A stretch of DNA of 64,000 nt from Candidatus Eiseniibacteriota bacterium (lineage in GTDB: Bacteria > Orphanbacterota > Orphanbacteria > Orphanbacterales > Orphanbacteraceae). A program made the position numbers and the translations under genes. The notes under the pieces are model-generated. The model worked only from the letters and a program-made list of their open reading frames with translations. It was not told the DNA's origin and ran no database searches. The first letter of the stretch is position 1, and each line of letters opens with the position of its first letter. This document shows positions 7,987 to 15,876 of this stretch, one piece after another. The stretch is taken from the NCBI GenBank assembly GCA_029262235.1, contig JAJCZU010000004.1:1055231-1119230 (forward strand), read 5' to 3'.

Positions 7987-9241
7987 ATGCGCCGGCTTTT
8001 TTGCGAAGGGAATAGTAGACGTCGGTGCACCACTTGCCGACTTCGAAGAAGAACGGCCCGGGATCGTTCCAGCGAAACACCTGCCAGCGTGTCCGCGTCG
8101 GGCGTGCGAGCAGGTAAAGCCGGTTCCTGAAGACGGTGTCGATCAGAGTGGCTGCGGGCTCCCGCTTCAGACGGATCAGGAAGTGGTCCACCGTACCCAG
8201 AAACCAGCGGAGCCTTCTGCCTCCGGAATATTCGCCGAGCGGAATACGGGCGGCGCGCAGTTGTTCCTCGCTCGGCTCGAGCCCGTTCGCATAGAGCCCC
8301 TCGAGGAGCAGGGGAAAGTCGACTCCGCAATCGATCGCGAGCTGCAGGGATCCCCAGAAACGCGGGTTGATCTCCATGAGCACGAAGCGCCCGTCGTCCG
8401 ATCGTTTATATTCGACCATCGCGACGCCGTCCCACGCATAGTGCTCGAGCAGTCGCAGGGTCCGCTCCACAGGTGCCTCGTCGACCGGCAGGCTTTCGCA
8501 GAGCACCGAAACGCCGCCCGATGGCGGCTTCTCGAGGCGTCTTCTATGGCAGAAGAGCGACAGCGCCTCGCCGCGATGGCACAGCGCGAAGACTCCCATG
8601 CCGTCCCCCGTGATCCTTTCCTGCAGCAGGAACGCGACTCCGGGATTCCGTGACAGCGTGGCGAGCGCCTGAATCGGTCCCCGCAGATAGTCGACGGCGA
8701 CTTTCTGAAACCGGTCGCCCTGCTGCGACTCGCTGAGCCGCGGCTTCAGGACCGCCGGATACCGAAACGACTTCACGATCTCCGTGTCTTCGGCCGAGGG
8801 TGGTTTCCCCCCGCGCACTTCTGCCGTATGCGGCGTGTCGATCCCGAGCGATCCCGCCGTGCGCATAAGTGCGCCCTTGTCCGCCACGGCGAGAAACGTT
8901 TCGTTCGAAACGAACGGCAGAATCGTGAGCGGGCGCAGCGTTTCTTCCAGAGCCAGCACCTGCGTCACGGTTCGATCCGTGAGCGGCAGCAGCATGTCCG
9001 GCTTGAGGTCCTGTACGAACGACAGCAGCCAGGCCTGAAACGCGGCCGGCTCCGCCTTCGGGCTCGGACAGCGAACCGACCGCCGGATGTAGCGGCTTTT
9101 GCATGCGATCGCGCTTTCCCTGTGGGAGGCCACGACGAGACGCGTGCCCCGCCTGCCGAGCGAACGCACGACAGCCAGCGCTTTTCTCGTCTCGCCGTCG
9201 AGAACGAGCACCGTCCGGGTTTTCTTATGCGGTTCCGGCAT
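7985..9241 (-). CDS. ATP-grasp ligase, carbamoyl-phosphate-synthase-like
   Basis: A 418-residue ATP-grasp enzyme. The N-terminal part (about 1-110) looks like a Rossmann-type pre-ATP-grasp domain (VLVLDGETRKALAVVRSLG). The ATP-grasp core shows YPAVLKPRLSES for nucleotide binding and MEINPRFWGS (about residue 305) for metal binding. Such enzymes join a carboxylate to an amine or other nucleophile via an acyl-phosphate. The substrate is unknown. The open frame continues 80 codons further upstream, but that part overlaps the phosphatase gene in another frame and looks like shadow coding, so MPEPHKK at 9241 is chosen. It overlaps the 3' end of the phosphatase gene by 17 nt, which implies translational coupling. 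Confidence 0.8.
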   Translation of the reverse strand: MPEPHKKTRTVLVLDGETRKALAVVRSLGRRGTRLVVASHRESAIACKSRYIRRSVRCPSPKAEPAAFQAWLLSFVQDLKPDMLLPLTDRTVTQVLALEETLRPLTILPFVSNETFLAVADKGALMRTAGSLGIDTPHTAEVRGGKPPSAEDTEIVKSFRYPAVLKPRLSESQQGDRFQKVAVDYLRGPIQALATLSRNPGVAFLLQERITGDGMGVFALCHRGEALSLFCHRRRLEKPPSGGVSVLCESLPVDEAPVERTLRLLEHYAWDGVAMVEYKRSDDGRFVLMEINPRFWGSLQLAIDCGVDFPLLLEGLYANGLEPSEEQLRAARIPLGEYSGGRRLRWFLGTVDHFLIRLKREPAATLIDTVFRNRLYLLARPTRTRWQVFRWNDPGPFFFEVGKWCTDVYYSLRKKAGA

Positions 9242-9854
9242 GTTGCCGCTGCCGATTAGGAGGACCGGGAATATAGGGAAGTTGATCGGCAAGCACGAGA
9301 AGCGCGCGATCGATCTGATCGAAGCATTTTTCGAAGTCTTCGTCCGGCTTGCCCCAGGGGTCGCCGATAATGAGATTTCCGCCAGGGTCGAGAACCAGCG
9401 CGCCGAGAAGGATCGTCTTGTAGGTGAAAATCGGCGCGTACTGTCGCAGCTGACGAAGCTGCGCGGGTTCCATGACGACAATCAGGTCGGCCCGGTTGAG
9501 AAGCGGTGTGTCGACGGGCTGCGTCTTGTGGGGATCGATGTCGAGCCCGCGCTGCCTGGCCACACGCACGGTGGAAGGATAGGCGGGGGCGCCCGGAATC
9601 GCTTCGAGTCCGCACGACGCGATCACGATGTTCTCGATGCCGCGCTCAGCGAGGACCTTGCGGAAACGATACTCGGCGTAGGCGCTCCTGCAGATGTTCC
9701 CCTTGCAGACGAAAAGCAGATTAAGCCGACGCGAGGGAGGGGTGCGGCGGAGCCGCTGCAGCGGCTTTAGATAGAGGCTGGAAAGACGCAGTCTCGTCGC
9801 CATCGCGGCGATCGTCTCCTGCATCCATGCCTTCGCCTGTCGTACTCGGTACAT
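9225..9854 (-). CDS. Low-molecular-weight protein tyrosine phosphatase-like protein
   Basis: The LMW-PTP fold starts at about residue 44 with the catalytic P-loop CKGNICRS (C-x5-R-S) and ends with the general-acid DP motif in GDPWGKPDEDF. The family removes phosphate from tyrosine-phosphorylated proteins, often regulators of surface polysaccharide synthesis, and the fold is shared with arsenate reductase. A basic N-terminal extension of about 40 residues is unusual. Start choice is uncertain: ATGs at 9854, 9824 (GAAGG upstream) and 9803 (AGGAG 11-12 nt upstream) are all in frame, and upstream codons lie inside a terminator hairpin. The gene is followed by, and overlaps, the ATP-grasp gene, so the two probably act in one pathway. 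Confidence 0.82.
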   Translation of the reverse strand: MYRVRQAKAWMQETIAAMATRLRLSSLYLKPLQRLRRTPPSRRLNLLFVCKGNICRSAYAEYRFRKVLAERGIENIVIASCGLEAIPGAPAYPSTVRVARQRGLDIDPHKTQPVDTPLLNRADLIVVMEPAQLRQLRQYAPIFTYKTILLGALVLDPGGNLIIGDPWGKPDEDFEKCFDQIDRALLVLADQLPYIPGPPNRQRQHAGTA

Positions 9855-9861
9855 GCCGCTC

Positions 9862-9887
9862 ATTATAAAGCGGGGCAAGGCCGTTGC
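9862..9887 (-). promoter_or_regulatory. Possible minus-strand promoter of the phosphatase/ATP-grasp pair
   Basis: On the minus strand TTGCAA is followed by a 16-nt spacer and TATAAT (complement of 9862-9867). Both elements lie in or next to the hairpin at 9867-9904 that should end protease transcription, so terminator and promoter appear to overlap. Transcription would begin close to the ATG at 9854, favouring either a leaderless message or one of the internal starts. Confidence 0.4.
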
Positions 9888-9904
9888 AAGCCTTACCCCG
9901 CTTT
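9867..9904 (-). terminator. Hairpin terminator downstream of the Do-type protease gene
   Basis: AAAGCGGGG (9867-9875) pairs perfectly with CCCCGCTTT (9896-9904), extended by AAGGC/GCCTT after one mismatch, with an 8-nt loop. It lies 29 nt past the protease stop codon. On the minus strand the run after the stem is TTTATAAT, a modest U-tract; the plus strand has TTTTT. Confidence 0.7.
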
Positions 9905-9933
9905 TTGAGAGGAAGAGTCGTTTTTACTCGCGG

Positions 9934-11373
9934 TTATTCCCCGCGCACGCGGAGTGCGGCAAAGAAAGTCGCGTCTTCCCGCTCGACGAGCAGAAGGGCC
10001 ACGTCGTTGGTTTCGAGAGCCTTGACGGACTCGCGGAAGTCGCGCGCGCCCGCGACGGCCGTCTGGTTCAGTTCGAGGATGACGTCGCCGGGCCTGAGTC
10101 CGTTCTCCGCAGCGACTGAGCCGGGGCGGACGTCCGTGACCACGATCCCGCTCGTGCGCTCCAGGCCGAACTTCTGCATGAGCTCGGGACTGATCTGCGC
10201 CACGGCGATCCCGAGACGCTCTCTGGCCGGCGCATCCCGCTGCGCGAGCGGCTCGTTGTCGTCGGGATAGAGCGCGAGACGCAGGCTGAAGGTCTTGTCC
10301 TTGCCGTCACGGTACACGCCCAGCTTGATCGAGGATCCCGGCGGCATCGCGGCGACTTCGTTCCGGAACGCGCGCATGGTTTCGATCTCTTTGCCGTTCA
10401 GATGGCGAATGACGTCACCCTGCTTCAGGCCGGCCTCTTCCGCCGGGGAGTCCGTCTCGACCCGCGAGATCAGGATGCCGTTCCGGGTCGGCAGCTTGAA
10501 GCCTTCCTGGATATCCTTCGTGACTTCCTGAATGCCGATGCCGATATACCCGCGCGTCACTTTGCCGTCGCGGATCAGGTCGTCTTTGATCCGGTTCACC
10601 ATGTCGATCGGAATCGCGAACCCGACACCCTGCGAGCCGCCCGAGCGCGTCGCGATCGCCGTATTGATGCCGATCACTTCGCCGTCCAGATTTACGAGCG
10701 CCCCGCCGGAGTTGCCCGGGTTGATCGCCGCGTCCGTCTGGATGAAGTCTTCGTAGTTCGTGAGGCCGAGCCCGCGCCCGGTTCCCGATACGATCCCGGC
10801 CGTTACGGTGGCGCCGAGGTTCTGCGAGAAGGGGCTGCCGATCGCGAGCACCCATTCGCCGATATGCACGTTTTCCGAGTGACCGAGGCGCGCCGCGGGA
10901 TAGCCGTTGCCTTCGATCTTGATGACCGCCACATCCGTATTCCGGTCGGTCCCTACGATTGTGGCCGCTTTTTCCTCGCCGTCCGAGAAGATCACGGCAA
11001 TCTCGTCGGCGTTCGCGACGACATGGTGGTTCGTAAGAATGTAGCCGTCGCTCGAGATGATGACGCCCGATCCGAGCGCCTGCTGGCGGCGTTCGCCGTC
11101 TTCGTCGGGATTGCCGAAGAAGCGCCAGAAGAATTCGTCGAACTCATCGCCGCGCGGGGTCTGCTGGGCGGTCTTGATGACTTTCTTGCTGCTGATGGTA
11201 ACGACCGAAGGGATGACCTCTTCGGAAACGGAGCTGAACGCGCGGCTCATGGCGCGCACGATCGAAAGCGCTTCGGCGTCCGGCGTGGCTTCGGCCCCCG
11301 TGGGCCACTGCAGTGCCACCACCGTGATCAGGGCGGCAAGCCCGCCGGCGAACAGCGTGGTAAAACGATTCAT
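9934..11373 (-). CDS. Do-family periplasmic serine protease (DegP/DegQ/HtrA type)
   Basis: A 479-residue exported serine protease/chaperone that degrades or refolds damaged envelope proteins. A signal peptide (MNRFTTLFAGGLAALITVVA...GAEA) is followed by a trypsin-like domain with the full catalytic triad: His117 in TNHHVV, Asp147 in NTDVAVIK and Ser222 in NPGNSGGAL. Two PDZ domains follow (about 275-365 with RGYIGIGIQ and 385-475 with ERLGIAV and GLRPGDVILELN). The true start is the ATG at 11373, which has a perfect GAGGAGGT ribosome site; the open frame extends 12 codons further. Length and architecture match DegP/DegQ; the window gives no way to choose between those names. Confidence 0.95.
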   Translation of the reverse strand: MNRFTTLFAGGLAALITVVALQWPTGAEATPDAEALSIVRAMSRAFSSVSEEVIPSVVTISSKKVIKTAQQTPRGDEFDEFFWRFFGNPDEDGERRQQALGSGVIISSDGYILTNHHVVANADEIAVIFSDGEEKAATIVGTDRNTDVAVIKIEGNGYPAARLGHSENVHIGEWVLAIGSPFSQNLGATVTAGIVSGTGRGLGLTNYEDFIQTDAAINPGNSGGALVNLDGEVIGINTAIATRSGGSQGVGFAIPIDMVNRIKDDLIRDGKVTRGYIGIGIQEVTKDIQEGFKLPTRNGILISRVETDSPAEEAGLKQGDVIRHLNGKEIETMRAFRNEVAAMPPGSSIKLGVYRDGKDKTFSLRLALYPDDNEPLAQRDAPARERLGIAVAQISPELMQKFGLERTSGIVVTDVRPGSVAAENGLRPGDVILELNQTAVAGARDFRESVKALETNDVALLLVEREDATFFAALRVRGE

Positions 11374-11505
11374 GTGTACCTCCTCGTGGATGGGTCGCAT
11401 ATTGAGCACAATTCTATGTCTTCTACCCGCTCGTGTCCCGTGAGTTCCCGGTGGATTCCGGCGCGTGTTCCGCTAGAATGGATCCGTTCCCCGCAGGAGA
11501 TATCG

Positions 11506-11907
11506 ATGCGAAGAGAGTGGATCCCCCTGTTTCTGATCACGGCCGTTGCCGCCGTCTGCGTCTACTGGTTCGGAATCCGCGCTCCGGAGCCCGCTACCGG
11601 GGACGCGCGCCCGGATGCGGCGATCGTGATTCCGGTCTACCCGATCGGGCCCCTCAAGGAGCTACCGGTGGAATTTCGCTGGCGGGGCCCTTCGAACACG
11701 CGAAAGTACAGAGTCGCGGTCTACGACCAGGGGATGAACGAAATCTGGGCGATGGAGACGCGCGACCAGAGCCTCGCGTTCCCGGGCGAACTCGTGGCGA
11801 CTCTGAGGGACGGCGAGACGCTCTTCTTCCGGGTGCGCGCGCTCGGCCGGATGGGGAAGCTGGTTGCCGAGTCGGAGCACGTCTTCTTCCGGCTCGATCA
11901 GACATGA
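11506..11907 (+). CDS. Small membrane-anchored protein of unknown function
   Basis: A 133-residue protein with an N-terminal signal anchor or uncleaved signal (RREWIPLFLITAVAAVCVYWFG). The exported part (residues 45-133) looks like a single beta-sandwich domain: PVEFRWRGPSNTRKYRVAVYD, then ETLFFRVRALG and FFRL, the pattern of fibronectin-type or similar sandwich domains. CCGCAGGAG lies just upstream of the ATG. It is divergent from the protease gene, and a TAGAAT element (11474-11479) may serve as its -10, though no good -35 is visible. I do not recognise a named family. Confidence 0.6.
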   Translation: MRREWIPLFLITAVAAVCVYWFGIRAPEPATGDARPDAAIVIPVYPIGPLKELPVEFRWRGPSNTRKYRVAVYDQGMNEIWAMETRDQSLAFPGELVATLRDGETLFFRVRALGRMGKLVAESEHVFFRLDQT

Positions 11908-11965
11908 AACCGCGCGGCGAACTGTGCGGCGGGCCCTGACGGGCGGTGAAGCCCGGGGCAGCGTC

Positions 11966-11997
11966 TTGACAGCGTCCGGGCTGAGTCAGGGTATAAT
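11966..11997 (+). promoter_or_regulatory. Promoter upstream of the LpoB-like lipoprotein gene
   Basis: TTGACA (11966-11971) and a perfect TATAAT (11992-11997) separated by 20 nt, longer than the usual 17-18. Both hexamers are consensus, so the long spacer may mean a regulated promoter. The predicted leader is about 130 nt. Confidence 0.55.
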
Positions 11998-12133
11998 CTG
12001 GACATCGCCTGGTTGAAAAAACGACTGGGAAGGGCCCCGATCTTGCGTATCTTATGTCGCGGAGGGGTTCGGCCCCTCGATATGTGGCTACATGACACGA
12101 AAACGTGATCAATCTCTACAGGTCCGGGAGGGC

Positions 12134-12757
12134 ATGGACATGAACAGAACGATGAATCGGGGACGGGCGCTCCTGTCGGTCGCGGTTCTCGCGACGACTT
12201 TCGGTTGCGGCAAGTCGCTCGAGCTGGAGCGGATGGATCCGACGACGGACATCCAGTACAACACGAAATGGTCGCAGGTCGACAATCAGATGGTCGCCGA
12301 GCAGATGGTCGCTTCGCTGCTCGGGGCGCCGTGGCTGATCGAATTCGAAACGAGAAATCCGGGCAAGAAGCCCGTGATCATCGTGGATGACGTTCACAAT
12401 GATACCGCGGAGCATCTCGACGTGAAATCGCTCACCGATCTCGTGCGTACGAAACTCGTCAATTCGCGGCGCGTGACGTTCCTGAATAATGAAGCGCGGC
12501 AGGCGATTCTCGAAGAGTACAAGTACCAGGCGTCGGGCGCCGTCGATCCGTCGAAGGCCGTGAAGACCGGTCGCCAGTACGGAGCGACTTATCTGCTGTC
12601 CGGCAACATCGCTTCGATCGCTTCGACTCTCGACAAGAAGAAGATCGTGACTTACAAGACGACCCTGAACCTGACGAGTCTCGAGACCGCCGCGATCGAG
12701 TGGACCGACTTTCACGAAATCGCGAAGCACTTCGAAGCACGCGGACACAAGCTTTAG
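12134..12757 (+). CDS. LpoB-like lipoprotein (penicillin-binding protein activator family)
   Basis: A 207-residue lipoprotein with lipobox TTFGC (Cys at about residue 25). The body matches the LpoB family: YNTKWSQVDNQMVAEQMV, PWLIEFETRNPGKKPVIIVDDV, then AEHLDVKSLTDLVRTKLVNS. LpoB in enterobacteria sits in the outer membrane and switches on the peptidoglycan polymerase PBP1B. The GGGAGG at 12126 fits ATG 12134 (or 12140). The partner lipoprotein gene follows after 15 nt. No penicillin-binding protein gene lies in the window, so the target is unknown, and family assignment rests on motif memory rather than alignment. Confidence 0.8.
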   Translation: MDMNRTMNRGRALLSVAVLATTFGCGKSLELERMDPTTDIQYNTKWSQVDNQMVAEQMVASLLGAPWLIEFETRNPGKKPVIIVDDVHNDTAEHLDVKSLTDLVRTKLVNSRRVTFLNNEARQAILEEYKYQASGAVDPSKAVKTGRQYGATYLLSGNIASIASTLDKKKIVTYKTTLNLTSLETAAIEWTDFHEIAKHFEARGHKL

Positions 12758-12772
12758 AGCTTGCCGGGAGGC

Positions 12773-14083
12773 ATGATGAACTGCGCCCGGATCAGGCACG
12801 CGGCCGCACGCGGCATTCTGCTGATTGCGGCCGGCGCGCTGCTGTTCGGATGCGGCGCCGTGAACCAGTCGGAGCGACGCAAGGGTTACGAGCAGTTCTA
12901 TAACGGCGACATGGATCGTGCCGCCGTGATGCTCGAAGAGGCGTCGAACGACAAGAACCGGCTGCTGCACGCCCTCGACCGCGGCATGATCGCGCATACG
13001 CGCGGCGAACTCGAAGAGTCGAACCGCTGGTTCACCGAGGCCGAGCAGTATCTGCAGGAGCTTCTGACGAGCGATGTCTCCGACGAAGTCAGTTCCTTTC
13101 TCGTGAACGATTACCGCAAGGAGTACCGGGCCGAGGACTTCGAAGCTGCCCTCGTTCATCCGATCAAGGCAATCAACTATTTATTACTGAACGATCGCGA
13201 GGCTGCGCTCGTCGAGTGTCGCGCCGCGAATATCTTTCTCACGGAGCTTCAGGAGAAGTACGAGCACAAGAACGCGTACAGCGAGTCCGGGTTTGCTCGC
13301 TATCTGTCGGGCATAATCTACGAGGCAGAAGGCAAACTCGATGACGCGCTCATCGACTACCGTTTTGCGCATGCCGCGTTCCTGAAGTACGATACGCTCT
13401 ACGGAACGAAATATCCGGCATCACTGCGCGGTTCGATCGGCCGCGTGTCAGAAGCGCGCGGAAAGCCCGAGCTGCTGAAGGAACTCGGCCTCGAGGACGG
13501 CCCGCGGGACTGGGTGTCGTATGCGGAGAAACGCGTCGGCGGTGAGATCGTCTTCATTCTCGAGAACGGGCAGGCCCCGTTCAAGCGCGAGGAGAGTTTT
13601 CATGTGGGGACCGGGGATCAGCTGATCTCGTTCGCGTTTCCCGTCTTCGAGCGAAAGCCGACCCGCGTGGCGCGTGCACGTCTCGTCACGGGCGGGGCGA
13701 AATCGAAGACGGATCTTGTCGAGGATGTCGCGTCGATCGCGGTCAAGGATCTCGACGACCGCTATCATCGCGTGCTTGTCAAGCAGGTGGCCCGCGCCAC
13801 GCTCAAATACGTCGAAGTGAAGAAAGCGCAGAAGAAGAACGAGTTCCTGGGCGCCCTTCTGAACGTGATCAACTCCGTCAACGAACGAGCCGACCTTCGG
13901 AGCTGGGAGACCCTTCCCGCCAATTTCCAGATTGCGCGCATCTTCGTCGAGCCCGGTTACCATGAAACAGTGCAGGCCGAGCTGCTCGACCGAAACGGCA
14001 GCGTGATCGAAACCGTCGAGCTTGGCGGCGTCGAACTGAAACCGGGCGAAACGCGCTTTCTGTTCTACCGGACTTTGCGCTAG
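12773..14083 (+). CDS. COG3014-like TPR lipoprotein
   Basis: A 436-residue lipoprotein with a signal peptide and lipobox LLFGC (Cys near residue 27). The N-terminal half is helical with TPR-like repeats (GYEQFYNGDMDRAAVMLEEA, SGIIYEAEGKLDDALIDYRF). The C-terminal half is beta-rich (GGEIVFILENGQAPFKRE ... FPVFERKP) and ends with DLRSWETLPANFQIARIFV. This arrangement matches uncharacterised COG3014-type lipoproteins, which in other bacteria are found next to LpoB-like genes, as here. The ATG at 12773 has GGGAGG upstream; the in-frame TTG at 12761 lies before that site and is less likely. Probably works with the preceding lipoprotein at the outer membrane. Confidence 0.7.
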   Translation: MMNCARIRHAAARGILLIAAGALLFGCGAVNQSERRKGYEQFYNGDMDRAAVMLEEASNDKNRLLHALDRGMIAHTRGELEESNRWFTEAEQYLQELLTSDVSDEVSSFLVNDYRKEYRAEDFEAALVHPIKAINYLLLNDREAALVECRAANIFLTELQEKYEHKNAYSESGFARYLSGIIYEAEGKLDDALIDYRFAHAAFLKYDTLYGTKYPASLRGSIGRVSEARGKPELLKELGLEDGPRDWVSYAEKRVGGEIVFILENGQAPFKREESFHVGTGDQLISFAFPVFERKPTRVARARLVTGGAKSKTDLVEDVASIAVKDLDDRYHRVLVKQVARATLKYVEVKKAQKKNEFLGALLNVINSVNERADLRSWETLPANFQIARIFVEPGYHETVQAELLDRNGSVIETVELGGVELKPGETRFLFYRTLR

Positions 14084-14484
14084 GCGGGTTGCGAAGGACG
14101 CGACCCGGGTCTGTGCAGACGTCATTCTCCCGCGCGTAAACACAGGGGGAGCGGGCGATCGGGCGGGAGCGGCCGATCGCAACGCCACTCTCCTGCGACG
14201 TTGCTTTGCCAGCCCCCAGGTGCGGCCGAAGATGCCGTATCAAATCCTCTTTTTTGAAAATAGTCATTGACACCATTTTTGCAGCGCGATCTCTCGACGC
14301 CCCTGCACCGCACGGGAAACGATCTCAGTGCGCGCCGCGCGGGATTGTTGCTCAATAACACTCAGTTTTGATCTCGATCATTCGCCGCGGTGACTTCCGG
14401 TCACTGCGAGGCTCCTCGAGTCCCGAAAAACAGGGTGTACACTTCATGCGTGAACGGGGGCTTTCCGTTTAACCATGAAGGGGC
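14084..14484. other. Intergenic region of 401 nt upstream of the HNH gene
   Basis: No convincing gene. It opens with a 9-bp hairpin (14085-14107, one G-T wobble, AAGGA loop) two bases after the preceding stop, without a T-tract. 14241-14284 is markedly AT-rich compared with its surroundings and contains TTGACA (14267-14272), with no clear -10 behind it. GTGAC-TTCCG-GTCAC (14390-14404) is a perfect 5-bp inverted repeat. A TACACT (14438-14443) might be a -10 for the HNH gene. The AT-rich patch may mark an insertion boundary. Confidence 0.5.
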
Positions 14485-15768
14485 ATGATCATGCACAAGT
14501 CACTTTCCCGCCTGACCAACGAGGAGCTGGTCGATTCGATCGAGAAGTCGGCACTGAAGGAACGGTCGATCTCCATTGAGATTCTCGATCAGCTCGCCGA
14601 GATGGACCGCCGAAAGATCCATCTGGAAACAGGGTTCCGGTCACTACACAGCTACTGCGTCTCAAGGCTCCGCTACTCGGAGTCTGCGGCAGGCAGGCGG
14701 ATCTGCACCGCACGGGCCATGGCGAAATACGCGGCGATTCGCGAGATGATTGCCGATGGCCGTCTCAACCTGAGCACGGTTTGTGTGATCTCGACCGTCT
14801 TGAATGCATCGAATCAACTCGCTCTATTGAAAAAGGCGTCAGGGAAATCGCGGCGGGAAGTGGAAGCAATCGTCGCGTGTTTGAGGCCACGGAAGAGACC
14901 GCGTGAGCGGATCACGCCGATCACCATCGAAGGATTTGCTTCAGACCGGACGGACAAACTGAAATCGCCTCGCCTTCGAGGCGTGGGGGATTCCGGCGGC
15001 GTGGGGGACTCCGGCGGCGTGCCCGGCTCAGAAATCTCGTCATACCGTCCCGCGGATCGTGCGAGAATCGACAATCGGTCAGAAATTTACCTCCGCCGCG
15101 GCGGTAAAACTCCGACCACTCCGACTACTCCGACCACTTGGAAACACAAGGCCGCCGTGCACCAGAATCGATTCGAACTGCGGTTCTCGGTCGATCAGAA
15201 TGTAATGACGATGCTTGAGCGGGCAAGGAAGATAGCGCCCGGTAGTTCGACGCTGGAATCCGTCTTCGGCAGGATGCTCCGTGAGTATCTCGATCGTCAT
15301 GATCCGGCCGAAAGACAGGAACGCCGGAGAATGAGAAAGAATCGAGCGGCGAAGGCGAATGGGAGAGGCGGGTCTGCGGAGCGGAGCGCGACTCGGGGAA
15401 GGGAGCGGGCGAGCAGCTCGATCTTTACGCCGGTCAGTTCACGGAAGTCGACAGGCAGCGCGCAGAGTGCAGGCAGCGCGCAGAGCGCAGGCCACGTCTG
15501 CAGCAGGGAGTTTGCTCGCGGGGAAATTCGCTCCCGTCATATCCCGGCGCCTCTCCGAGATGAAATCCTGCTGCGTGACGCGTTTCGATGCACATTCATT
15601 GCGCCTGACGGCACTCGATGTGACGCCACCCGCCATTTGCAGATCGACCACATCAAGCCCTTCGCGCTCGGTGGGGGGCACGAGCCGGAAAACCTGCGCC
15701 TTGTCTGCGGAGCGCATAATCGGCTGGAAGCTGACAGGATGGGTCTCAGACCGCCAGTCCGTGTGTGA
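14485..15768 (+). CDS. HNH endonuclease family protein with internal tandem repeats
   Basis: A 427-residue protein. The C-terminal HNH nuclease domain (about 365-420) shows CTFIAPDGTRCDA, then HLQIDHIKPFALGGGHEPEN and LVCGAHNRLEA, with the HNH residues in place. The helical N-terminal 130 residues (LTNEELVDSIEKSAL, SLHSYCVSRLRYSESAA) resemble the unnamed N-terminal region of HNH proteins found in many copies in some genomes. The middle is low-complexity and holds three separate in-frame tandem repeats: 18 nt x2 (14980-15015), 9 nt x3 (15109-15135) and 18 nt x2 (15454-15489). ATG 14485 and ATG 14491 are both possible. Such genes are often mobile or selfish; no transposase or intron is seen beside it. 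Function in the cell is unknown. Confidence 0.8.
   Translation: MIMHKSLSRLTNEELVDSIEKSALKERSISIEILDQLAEMDRRKIHLETGFRSLHSYCVSRLRYSESAAGRRICTARAMAKYAAIREMIADGRLNLSTVCVISTVLNASNQLALLKKASGKSRREVEAIVACLRPRKRPRERITPITIEGFASDRTDKLKSPRLRGVGDSGGVGDSGGVPGSEISSYRPADRARIDNRSEIYLRRGGKTPTTPTTPTTWKHKAAVHQNRFELRFSVDQNVMTMLERARKIAPGSSTLESVFGRMLREYLDRHDPAERQERRRMRKNRAAKANGRGGSAERSATRGRERASSSIFTPVSSRKSTGSAQSAGSAQSAGHVCSREFARGEIRSRHIPAPLRDEILLRDAFRCTFIAPDGTRCDATRHLQIDHIKPFALGGGHEPENLRLVCGAHNRLEADRMGLRPPVRV
14980..15015 (+). repeat. 18-nt tandem repeat, two copies, inside the HNH gene
   Basis: Two copies differing by one base, encoding G-V-G-D-S-G twice; a partial third copy follows. The repeat length is a multiple of three, so the frame is kept. 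Confidence 0.8.
15109..15135 (+). repeat. 9-nt tandem repeat, three copies, inside the HNH gene
   Basis: ACTCCGACC/ACTCCGACT/ACTCCGACC encodes a T-P-T run. In frame, so copy-number change would lengthen or shorten a linker without breaking the gene. Confidence 0.8.
15454..15489 (+). repeat. 18-nt tandem repeat, two copies, inside the HNH gene
   Basis: Two copies with one difference, encoding GSAQSA twice, in the linker just before the HNH domain. Confidence 0.8.
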
Positions 15769-15839
15769 AGGCTGCAGGTGTATTGGCTGCAGGTGTGATG
15801 GCCGCCTATGTGATGGCCGCGGGCGTGAAGGCTGCTTGT
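15765..15839 (+). repeat. 15-nt degenerate tandem repeat, five copies, at the HNH stop codon
   Basis: Five units of the form GTGAAGGCTGCAGGT, GTATTGGCTGCAGGT, GTGATGGCCGCCTAT, GTGATGGCCGCGGGC, GTGAAGGCTGCTTGT. The first overlaps the HNH stop codon (15766-15768). A 75-codon frame starting at the first GTG reads VKAAG-VLAAG-VMAAY-VMAAG-VKAAC, but nothing suggests it is a real gene, and its 3' part overlaps endonuclease III on the other strand. Confidence 0.75.
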
Positions 15840-15876
15840 GCGCCCATGCCGGTCGTGGGGCTGAATACCGACTCGC

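Noticed and set aside
9242-9481. 80-residue N-terminal extension of the ATP-grasp protein
   Set aside because: It overlaps the phosphatase coding region in another frame and has Ser/Arg-rich shadow composition; the ATP-grasp family starts at the later Met.
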